The position numbers and the translations under genes were made by a program. A model generated the notes under the pieces. It saw only the letters and a program-made list of their open reading frames with translations. It was not told the origin of the DNA and did no database searches. Shown piece after piece: positions 1-7,310 of a DNA stretch of 64,000 nt (positions are counted from its first letter, which is position 1; every line of letters starts with the position of its first letter). The stretch is from Candidatus Aenigmatarchaeota archaeon (GTDB lineage: Archaea > Aenigmatarchaeota > Aenigmatarchaeia > CG10238-14 > SCSR01), in contig JACRAE010000005.1 in NCBI GenBank assembly GCA_016213525.1, forward strand, positions 81,405-145,404, given 5' to 3'.

Positions 1-2
1 AC

Positions 3-197
3 TCACGGCTTGAACTGGCTTACTTCCTTCAGCAGGTCGACGTGCCCGAGGAACAGCTGCCTGCAGCAGTACCTTTTTAGCCCGAGCTCGGTCAACGCTT
101 TGCCGCTCTCGTCCCCCTTCTCGATGTGCTTCTGGTAGTCTTCCCAAAGCTGGCCGACGACCTTTCCGCACGTGAAACATCTTACCGGTATAATCAT
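3..197 (-). CDS. rpoN: DNA-directed RNA polymerase subunit N (Rpb10)
   Basis: MIIPVRCFTCGKVVG...RYCCRQ signature of RpoN/Rpb10. Confidence 0.95.
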   Translation of the reverse strand: MIIPVRCFTCGKVVGQLWEDYQKHIEKGDESGKALTELGLKRYCCRQLFLGHVDLLKEVSQFKP

Positions 198-251
198 TTA
201 GTTGGCACCACAGCAGAAATTCTATTGTCGAAGAATGTTTATAAGCTTTCT

Positions 252-674
252 TTATCTCTTGGAGCGCTGCTTGTGCCTTCTGGAGCCGCGCCTGCTGGCG
301 CCGCCCGCGTGGTGGGGCTCGTTCCTTCTGGGGTCGTAGACCATCAGGTTCCTGTCGTACTTCATGAATTTCTCCTTCAGACCCTTGTTCTTCGTGAAGC
401 CGACTATTCCCCTCGCCACGGCCATCCTGGCCGCCTCGGCCTGACCGACCACCCCGCCTCCCCTCATGTTGACCTCTATGTTGATCGTCTTGAAGGCGTC
501 GCCCGTCATTATGACAGGTTCCATTATCCACAGCCTCAGGGGCTCGCTCGCCCAGATCTCTATCGGGACTGAGTTGACGAGTATCCTGCCACTGCCGGCA
601 TAGGTCTTCGCCCTCGCGACGGCCTCCCTCCTCTTGCCGGTAGTGAAAAGTATCTTCTGCTCGTTCTTCACCAT
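252..674 (-). CDS. rps9: 30S ribosomal protein S9
   Basis: In-frame ATG at 674 (MVKNEQKILFTTGKRREAVARAKTYAGSGRILVN); C-terminal GGASRRGSRRHKQRSKR; L18e-L13-S9-RpoN order. Confidence 0.95.
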   Translation of the reverse strand: MVKNEQKILFTTGKRREAVARAKTYAGSGRILVNSVPIEIWASEPLRLWIMEPVIMTGDAFKTINIEVNMRGGGVVGQAEAARMAVARGIVGFTKNKGLKEKFMKYDRNLMVYDPRRNEPHHAGGASRRGSRRHKQRSKR

Positions 675-1087
675 TTCTTCTTCGCCCCTATCATCATCGA
701 GAGGTCGCCCAGCGTGACGAACTTCGACGTCATCTTCTCCGAGCTTGCAGCCGCTATCTTCTGCGCGTCGCCAGTCACCTCGCTCGGCACCCCGACGTAC
801 ACGCGCAGGTTCCTGTATGCGTCCCTTCCCCTTGTCTTGTCCCACGGGAGCATGCCCCTCACCGTGCGCCTGAAGATGCCCTCCGGCTGCTTCGGGAAGA
901 ACGGACCGTGTATCGCGTCCCCCCTCTCGTACTTGTTGCCGTAGAAGTCCTTCTTCGACTTCCAGTTGCCCGCGAGTATGGACTTCTCGCAGTTCACCAC
1001 GACGACCTTCTCGCCGTTCAGGAGCTCCTTCGCTATGACGGAAGCCATGCGGCCGAGGACCTGTTTTTCAGCGTCGTATACCTTCAT
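668..1087 (-). CDS. rpl13: 50S ribosomal protein L13
   Basis: VYDAEKQVLGRMASVIAKELLNGEKVVVVNCEK; gene order. Confidence 0.95.
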   Translation of the reverse strand: MKVYDAEKQVLGRMASVIAKELLNGEKVVVVNCEKSILAGNWKSKKDFYGNKYERGDAIHGPFFPKQPEGIFRRTVRGMLPWDKTRGRDAYRNLRVYVGVPSEVTGDAQKIAAASSEKMTSKFVTLGDLSMMIGAKKKW

Positions 1088-1090
1088 AAT

Positions 1091-1453
1091 CTACACCATC
1101 AACTTAACGTTCGTGCCCTTAGGGTTCTCCTTCCTGAGCTCGTCTATCGTAATCGCCCTTCCGCCGGCATCGGCTATCTTCTTGTCCGCCGTGCCTGAGA
1201 ATCTCCATGCGGCGACGCTGACCTTCTTCTCGATGCTGCCCGCGGACAGGACCACACCCGGCACGACTATGGTCTCGCCGTCCTTGGAGTTCCTGTTAAT
1301 CTCCGCGACGTTGACCTCGACGCGGGAACGGGTGGACTTGGAGAGCTTCCTGGCGACGTCCTCCCATATCTTCACACCCTTCGAGCCCCTCATCCTCATC
1401 GACTCTATGGCCGATTTCAAAAGCGGGTTTGTTGGTCCTGTTCTCTTTGACAT
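1091..1453 (-). CDS. rpl18e: 50S ribosomal protein L18e
   Basis: KRTGPTNPLLKSAIESMRMRG...; upstream of L13-S9. Confidence 0.93.
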   Translation of the reverse strand: MSKRTGPTNPLLKSAIESMRMRGSKGVKIWEDVARKLSKSTRSRVEVNVAEINRNSKDGETIVVPGVVLSAGSIEKKVSVAAWRFSGTADKKIADAGGRAITIDELRKENPKGTNVKLMV

Positions 1454-1501
1454 TGTATCACGATAGAATATCTACGAATCGGGTGTTTTTAAAGTTTAAT
1501 C

Positions 1502-1942
1502 TCACCTGTGGAAACGGGTCGCGCCTGCATACGGAGTAGCCGAGCCGTCGGCATTCACACCGTCGTATATGTGACTGTGGCTGTTTTTCAGGTCCCTCGA
1601 GTAGGTTTCCAGAACATCCCTGACGAAACCCTCTATTTCTGGAAGCTGCGGAGCCACCGACAGGACCTCGCCGTCGTCCTGCTTCGAAACCTGGCCGTAG
1701 TCCCTCAGCCTTTCCATGGCCCGCCTCATCTGGTCCTGCAGGAGATGGGGCCTGTTTCCATAGAACGTCGATATGCTCGTGTTCGGAACCGATCCCAATA
1801 TGCTGACAGTGGCCCCCATTATCTCACCCTCGCTGTTGGCCCCGTAGCCCATCTCCATCTCCGATGCGACGACGTGCATCATCTGGCTCAGGTAACCCAC
1901 CTGCTGCGAGTAGGATATGTTGCCCCAGTCGACGTTGAACAT
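1502..1942 (-). CDS. hypothetical protein
   Basis: 146-aa ORF with no recognised family. Confidence 0.6.
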   Translation of the reverse strand: MFNVDWGNISYSQQVGYLSQMMHVVASEMEMGYGANSEGEIMGATVSILGSVPNTSISTFYGNRPHLLQDQMRRAMERLRDYGQVSKQDDGEVLSVAPQLPEIEGFVRDVLETYSRDLKNSHSHIYDGVNADGSATPYAGATRFHR

Positions 1943-2030
1943 AGAAAAAAATAAACATCGAAGGTTTAAACCATCGTATGTTTTTGGATTTTTGGAAAGC
2001 TTTTATCCTGCGGCTCACAAATTCCTCTCA

Positions 2031-2612
2031 ATGTGCCTCGAATATTTTAAGTGGGCGAAGGAAGTCTGCTTCGACCCGAAGAAGAACACCAAGAAGGACT
2101 ACAGGTATTTTGATTTTGTAAAGAGGCTGGCCACGGTGTCGCTCGTGTCCGGCGTCGCCATGACCGTCATGGCCTTCCTGACCTTCGGCGAGGAGCTCTC
2201 GACTGGGGACATGGTTGCGTGGTCGTCCATTTTCTTCTTCGTGCCGGTCTACGTCATAGCCGCCGCGATAGGTCCCTTCGTCAACGGCGCCATATACCAC
2301 TTCTTCGGCAAGATCGTCTTCAAGTTGATGAGGGGGGACTACAAGAAGACCTACAACGCGGCCGCATACATGGACGTGCCGAGCTTCATGTTCGGATGGA
2401 TACCCGTCATAGGCGGCATAGTGTCGATGGTTTGGGGCGTCGTTGTGGGAGTGTCCGCGTTCTCGAACCAGCACAAAATATCCAGGGGGAAGTCCCTGGT
2501 GGTCGTCTTGACCCCGATTGCAATAGCATTCGTCCTGGTGTTGTTGCTCGCAATCTTCGCCTACAGCTACGTGGCCCCCCTGTTCATGGGATCCGAGCTA
2601 CCGTCCTACTAG
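2031..2612 (+). CDS. YIP1-like multi-pass membrane protein
   Basis: Several hydrophobic segments, YIP1-like layout (GAIYHFFGKIVFKLMRGDYKKTYNAAAYMDVP); start at internal ATG 2031. Confidence 0.65.
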   Translation: MCLEYFKWAKEVCFDPKKNTKKDYRYFDFVKRLATVSLVSGVAMTVMAFLTFGEELSTGDMVAWSSIFFFVPVYVIAAAIGPFVNGAIYHFFGKIVFKLMRGDYKKTYNAAAYMDVPSFMFGWIPVIGGIVSMVWGVVVGVSAFSNQHKISRGKSLVVVLTPIAIAFVLVLLLAIFAYSYVAPLFMGSELPSY

Positions 2613-2643
2613 CCTCTTCTGAGCAATTCGACTGCTCGAGGAA

Positions 2644-3057
2644 CTATCGGAACTCTTCCTTCTTCGTCCAGAGGTAGAAGACTATCATCCCGGATATCAC
2701 GGTGCTGACGAAGTTTAGACTGAACAGGCTCGCCACGAAGGAGACGCCGTTGAATATGACGACCCACGTCCAGCCGCGCCTTTCCATATCCCAGAGCCAC
2801 TTGGTCACTATCCCGGTCACTAGACCGAGGAGCATGAAGACTAGGCCGGTTATCTGGCTCGCCGGCCCGAACAGGCCCCCCATCATCGGCATGAATGACA
2901 TGAACCCCCCAAACGACAGCAGGAACACACCGCCGACGAACTGGACTGCCGCCCCAATCCAGTTCAAAATTGATATGACAGTTATACCGAGCGGCCTCTC
3001 AGGTATCCGAGACTTTCTGGCTTTCATTCGAAATTTCTTTTTCGGCATGTGGTCCAA
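2644..3057 (-). CDS. small multi-pass membrane protein, unknown function
   Basis: Three to four hydrophobic segments. Confidence 0.6.
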   Translation of the reverse strand: MDHMPKKKFRMKARKSRIPERPLGITVISILNWIGAAVQFVGGVFLLSFGGFMSFMPMMGGLFGPASQITGLVFMLLGLVTGIVTKWLWDMERRGWTWVVIFNGVSFVASLFSLNFVSTVISGMIVFYLWTKKEEFR

Positions 3058-3081
3058 GATAAGATTGGTAGCGGAGTTATT

Positions 3082-3726
3082 TTAACTTGACTTCTCACCC
3101 GTAATTCCCACCCTCCTCAGTTCTGCCAGGACCATCGATGCGTTTTCAGAAGGCGTGGCCGACGGGTCGACGCGGTACACGACTATCGGGACGCCGGCCG
3201 TCCTGTAATGGTCGTTCATCACCTTTGACATCTTTTCGTAGTAGTACATCCTCATCTTGAGGTTCTCCGGGGTGTCGTCCTCCCTCTTCACCAGGACGCC
3301 GCCGCACAAGTCGCACACTCCATGCGTCTTGGGCTTGTCTGTGGACATGTTGAAGCTGACGAAGCAGTCACTACAGACGACCCTGTAGGCGACCCTCTTC
3401 ATTATGACATCCTCCCCCATCTGGAACTCGACTATGGCGTCAATCTTGTTCGAGGCGTCGAAGAATCTGGCCTGTTCCGGGCTGTATGGGTATCCGACCA
3501 GGACGAAACCGCCGTCCATAGGGATCTCTTTCGACATGACCTCGTTGACAAACTTGTCCGGGAAGACCTCGCCCTTCCTCATGTAGTCGGAGAGCGTCGG
3601 GTCCGAGGCCGCCTTCTTCATCAGCGTGTAGCCGGAGGATATAAGCCTCAAGCCCAGGGACTTCGCAACCTCCCTGCCTATCTTGCCGCGGCCTGACGCA
3701 GGCGGGCCGAACAGTATGATTTTCAT
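3082..3726 (-). CDS. adenylate kinase-like protein with degenerate P-loop and intact zinc lid
   Basis: MKIILFGPPASGRGKIG; lid CSDC...CDLC; VKREDDTPENLKMRMYYYEKM typical of Adk. Confidence 0.8.
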   Translation of the reverse strand: MKIILFGPPASGRGKIGREVAKSLGLRLISSGYTLMKKAASDPTLSDYMRKGEVFPDKFVNEVMSKEIPMDGGFVLVGYPYSPEQARFFDASNKIDAIVEFQMGEDVIMKRVAYRVVCSDCFVSFNMSTDKPKTHGVCDLCGGVLVKREDDTPENLKMRMYYYEKMSKVMNDHYRTAGVPIVVYRVDPSATPSENASMVLAELRRVGITGEKSS

Positions 3727-3745
3727 CTCATCTCTCCTTGTGGTG

Positions 3746-3818
3746 TGCGCCAGCCGGGATTTGAACCCGGGCTCTAAGCTTGGGAAGCTCATGTCCTACC
3801 AGGCTAGACTACTGGCGC
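3746..3818 (-). tRNA. tRNA-Gly(CCC)
   Basis: Cloverleaf GCGCCAGTAGTCTAGCCTGGTAGGACATGAGCTTCCCAAGCTTAGAGCCCGGGTTCAAATCCCGGCTGGCGCA; anticodon loop TTCCCAA. Confidence 0.93.
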
Positions 3819-3859
3819 TCTGCTAAGAAACCCTAGTTTTCGAAGGTAAAAAGATTTTG

Positions 3860-4013
3860 CGCTGAGGAGGGGATTTGAACCCCCATAGGCTTGCGCCTGC
3901 CGGTTGCCTAGCTCCCCGCTCAATTCACCTCCGACTCATCACGGGTCAGAGTCAAGCCATGTTATCATCGGGAGATTCAAGACCGGTGCACTACCGGGTT
4001 ATGCGACCTCAGC
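3860..4013 (-). tRNA. tRNA-Ser(TGA) with a 70-nt intron at 37/38
   Basis: Acceptor GCTGAGG/CCTCAGC; anticodon stem CCGGT/ACCGG with loop CTTGAA-A split by intron; long variable arm; discriminator G. Confidence 0.9.
3906..3975 (-). ncRNA. candidate intron-encoded C/D-box sRNA
   Basis: C ATGATAA - 12 nt - D' CTGA - CCC - C' GTGATGA - 12 nt - D-like TTGA, closed by CTCCC/GGGAG stem. Confidence 0.65.
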
Positions 4014-4056
4014 AATCCTTGGTTGTGGCTGCAACGATATAAAAAGAGCAGTTATC

Positions 4057-4776
4057 TCACTTCAGATATTTCTCCAGGTCTATCTTCGACGTGCCGTATT
4101 TGCCGAAATATTCCCTTATGGACACCTTCAGGTCCTCGTCGTTCATCTTTTGCGTGAAGCTTAGTTGGAGCGGAACCAGGTTCAGCGCGTTGCTCATCGG
4201 ATAGTAGGGTATGCCCTCATTTTCAAATAGCTCCTGAACGCTCAGGCCGTCATCCCTCCTCTCGTTCCTGTCCGTGAGAGTCACGCAGCCCAGTATCTTC
4301 GCGCCCTTCTTCTTCGCCATCTTTATCTCTTCCATAACCGACCCGGCGGTGGTCGTCGTGTCCTCTATCACAACCGAACCGTTCTTAGGGTCGCCGAAAA
4401 CGTAGTCCCTGTACTTGGGATTCCCATGGTCGTCTTTCGGCTTGCTCCTCCTTACGATTATGGGGTAGCTTATTTTTTCGTAGTCGGGCTGCCGTTTGGC
4501 CCACTCGTAAGTGGCTATGGAGCCCAGATTACCGGAACCCTCTATAACGCCTATGAAGGATTTCGGGTTTAGGTCCTTGCTTTTTACAAAGGGAATCAAG
4601 TACTGGTTGACCAGCTCGCTGAGCGTATACGCCTCGCCCATTATGAATTTCCAGTCTATGTAGTATGGGGAAATCCTACCGGAGCTGAGCTTCGTCTCCT
4701 CGAACCCGACTATGTTATGCTCCATCACGTATTTGTTGAAGGCGCCTTGGTTGAAGGATGACCCGTTTTTGGACAT
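4057..4776 (-). CDS. orotate phosphoribosyltransferase-like protein
   Basis: PRPP-binding motif VVIEDTTTTAGSV; KLSSGRISPYYIDWKFIM. Confidence 0.8.
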   Translation of the reverse strand: MSKNGSSFNQGAFNKYVMEHNIVGFEETKLSSGRISPYYIDWKFIMGEAYTLSELVNQYLIPFVKSKDLNPKSFIGVIEGSGNLGSIATYEWAKRQPDYEKISYPIIVRRSKPKDDHGNPKYRDYVFGDPKNGSVVIEDTTTTAGSVMEEIKMAKKKGAKILGCVTLTDRNERRDDGLSVQELFENEGIPYYPMSNALNLVPLQLSFTQKMNDEDLKVSIREYFGKYGTSKIDLEKYLK

Positions 4777-4832
4777 GTTACATCTCGTTTATTTTTTAGA
4801 ATGTGAGCGAAGCTTTTATCCTTGTCGAAAAT

Positions 4833-5123
4833 TCACTGGCTTGATATTTCCATCTTGCCGCTCCTCGGAAGGTTGAGCTGCATCTTGTCCCTGAACTCGG
4901 TGACGTACCCGCCCTCTATTGTGAGGACGTCCCCCACGCGGACCTGATCAATCTTCTCCTCCCAGAGCGAGAGGGTTATCTGGCCGCTCTCGTCCTCGAG
5001 CACGCAGTCGGCGACCGACTTCCTGCCGTACTTAGTGTTGACCTCGCGCTTCTCTCCCTTGTCCACAACCCTGGCCTGCAGGGCTATGTTGTTCGAGCTG
5101 CGCGTAATCTCGCCTATTTTCAT
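4833..5123 (-). CDS. OB-fold single-stranded nucleic acid-binding protein
   Basis: RPA/SSB-like OB domain (DESGQITLSLWEEKIDQVRVGDVLTIEGGYV). Confidence 0.75.
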   Translation of the reverse strand: MKIGEITRSSNNIALQARVVDKGEKREVNTKYGRKSVADCVLEDESGQITLSLWEEKIDQVRVGDVLTIEGGYVTEFRDKMQLNLPRSGKMEISSQ

Positions 5124-5160
5124 GTAAACCAATTAAACAGTTCCATATTTAAGGATTTTG

Positions 5161-6039
5161 TCAAATGGAGGTCCTGACGAGCCTGTCCGTCCTTACGGCG
5201 GAGCCCTTCTTCCTCTTCGCAATCTCCGAGCTGTCCATCTTCGCTATCCCTATCGCGACCAGCTTCCCGCCATCCGAGAGGACCGCAACGGTCTCGCCTC
5301 TTACTATACCGTCGTCGCATTTCTCCACTCCTATCACGTAAAGCGGCGAGCCCTTCAATATAGTCTCTATTGCGGATTCTTTCGCCCAGACTTTTTTCGC
5401 GTTGCCCAGACCCCTCTCTATCGGTATGGCAATCTTCTCGATCATCGAAGCGTCCCCGTTCTTCGCCATCTCGAGGGCGTCTTTCACTTCCATGAGAGAA
5501 TGAGCGTGCGATTCGTTGAACACGCCAGCCTTCGTCCTCCTGAGCTCCGCCATGTGCGCGCCGACTCCCATCCTTTGTCCCATGTCGTGGCACAGCTTCC
5601 TTATGTAGGTGCCGGCCTCCGTCTTGGTCCTGAAAAGTATGTCGTTCCCGTCGACGTCCAGTATCTCGAACTCGAATATCTCCCTCTCCCTCTCGCGCCT
5701 GGCGACGGCCGACTTCTTCGGAGGCCTCTGGCTTATCTTTCCTATGAACTCCGACACCACCTGGTCTATTTTTTCCCTTGGGACCTCATGATGTAGGTGC
5801 ATAACGCCGACGTACTCCTTATGAGACCCGGAGAAGAGGGGCATCGCCTTGACGCAGTCCCCGAGGAGGATTGGCAGTACGCCGGTTACCATCGGGTCCA
5901 GCGTGCCGGTGTGCCCGACTTTCTTCAGCCCCAGCATGTCGCGCAGCCACCCCGAAACCTGGTGCGAGGTGGGGCCCGCGTGCTTGTCCACTACAATCAC
6001 GGAATAATTTATCCAATCCGATACGTCCTTCGAAGCCAT
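5161..6039 (-). CDS. cbf5: tRNA/rRNA pseudouridine synthase Cbf5/TruB
   Basis: HTGTLDPMVTGVLPILLGDCVK catalytic motif; C-terminal PUA-like domain. Confidence 0.93.
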   Translation of the reverse strand: MASKDVSDWINYSVIVVDKHAGPTSHQVSGWLRDMLGLKKVGHTGTLDPMVTGVLPILLGDCVKAMPLFSGSHKEYVGVMHLHHEVPREKIDQVVSEFIGKISQRPPKKSAVARREREREIFEFEILDVDGNDILFRTKTEAGTYIRKLCHDMGQRMGVGAHMAELRRTKAGVFNESHAHSLMEVKDALEMAKNGDASMIEKIAIPIERGLGNAKKVWAKESAIETILKGSPLYVIGVEKCDDGIVRGETVAVLSDGGKLVAIGIAKMDSSEIAKRKKGSAVRTDRLVRTSI

Positions 6040-6121
6040 GAATTAATTTTATCCGCCTAGATTAAACTGTTTAGCCGCGTGAGAAAACCAGTTACGTTCG
6101 AGGAAAATATGCTTTACTGCT

Positions 6122-6499
6122 CTACTTCTTCTCTTTCTTCGCCTTGGCTTCCTTCTTGCCGCCCTCGACGGGCTTCGCCTCAGCCTTGGCCTGGTCTTTT
6201 GCAGCCCTCGCCTTCATCTGGGCGGCGGACGGCATCTTCAGCCCGAACTTCTTCGTCAAGCCGGCCTTGTCTAGGGCCGCTATGACCTGCTCGTCAGTAG
6301 AGTTCTCCGAGACGTCGACCATGTACTGTGTGGGCTCGAGGTGCGAGACGTTGGACTTCCTCCTCTTGACACCCGTGAGTATCTTAGGTCCAGTCACCAA
6401 GCCGAAGCTCGGGCCCTCGCTCTTCAAAAAGACGCAGTAGCCTCCAGACTCCCTTCCGGCGACCTTCATGCAAACTCTGCCCACCTGTAGCGAAGCCAT
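6122..6499 (-). CDS. rpl14e: 50S ribosomal protein L14e
   Basis: LQVGRVCMKVAGRESGGYCVF...; Ala/Lys tail; next to L34e and Cbf5. Confidence 0.85.
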   Translation of the reverse strand: MASLQVGRVCMKVAGRESGGYCVFLKSEGPSFGLVTGPKILTGVKRRKSNVSHLEPTQYMVDVSENSTDEQVIAALDKAGLTKKFGLKMPSAAQMKARAAKDQAKAEAKPVEGGKKEAKAKKEKK

Positions 6500-6536
6500 A
6501 CAACCAACTGTTTTCCGGGGTTTAAATGTTTTTCAT

Positions 6537-6776
6537 TCATGCTGTTCTTGCTTTTTCTCTCAGCACGTCCCTGCTGCAGGCAGAGCACATAGAACCGCCG
6601 AACTTCCTGCTCACGCTCTTCTTCGTGATGGAGGAGTTCGCGAGCTTGGCCGTCCCCATCCTTTTCATACCGTGGAGCAGTACTCCGCAGGATGAGCAGG
6701 TGAGGCTAGTGGTCTTTCTCGACGTGTTCTGTGGCCTGTTTCTGTTCCCAGGCGTTCTGATTTTTCTTGTTGCCAT
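6537..6776 (-). CDS. rpl34e: 50S ribosomal protein L34e
   Basis: RTPGNRNRPQNTSRKTTSLTCSSCGVLLHGMKR, two CxxC pairs. Confidence 0.88.
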   Translation of the reverse strand: MATRKIRTPGNRNRPQNTSRKTTSLTCSSCGVLLHGMKRMGTAKLANSSITKKSVSRKFGGSMCSACSRDVLREKARTA

Positions 6777-7306
6777 TAGATATCACTCCCAACTATCTTT
6801 CTCATGGCCGTGCCAGCCGCGAACCCCACCAGGAAATACCACCAGAACCACTCTATGGTCGCGATGTCCGTCATTGGTATCGTGAACGGCAGGCTTGCAA
6901 CATTTGCGTTGACCACGGCGCCCGCCTCGTCGAGATGGGCGTACTTGTAGGTCAGCCATGGGAAAAATATGAAGAATATCACTATAGAAACGACCATTAT
7001 CTTGATTGTCTGCTTCATGTACTGGCCGTTCGTCTGCATGAGCTCGTTCAGGAGGGCCTCCTGGTTCTTCTTGTCACCGGACTTCTGAGCCTTGTTGAGC
7101 CTCTCTTTTATCTCCTCCATCTTCTCCTTCACCTCGGCGAGGAGCTTCCTGTTGACGAAGAGCCTGCTCACCGCCATTATCAGCGCGGTGAGGAAGACGG
7201 CCATGATGCCTATCGTCGCGTAGTCCGGCAGCGCCTGGAATATCGGCGACAGCACCGGGTCGAGAGCGACGCCTATCGGATGCAGTGCGCTTTCAATCGA
7301 TCCCAT
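6776..7306 (-). CDS. EMC3/TMCO1 family (DUF106, Oxa1 superfamily) membrane protein
   Basis: Membrane protein directly downstream of SecY with coiled-coil KEKMEEIKERLNKAQKSGDKK. Confidence 0.85.
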   Translation of the reverse strand: MGSIESALHPIGVALDPVLSPIFQALPDYATIGIMAVFLTALIMAVSRLFVNRKLLAEVKEKMEEIKERLNKAQKSGDKKNQEALLNELMQTNGQYMKQTIKIMVVSIVIFFIFFPWLTYKYAHLDEAGAVVNANVASLPFTIPMTDIATIEWFWWYFLVGFAAGTAMRKIVGSDI

Positions 7307-7310
7307 ACCA

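Noticed and set aside
3906-3975. tRNA intron considered as an H/ACA RNA or homing endonuclease intron
   Set aside because: Too short for an endonuclease ORF; no ACA tail; C/D motifs fit far better.
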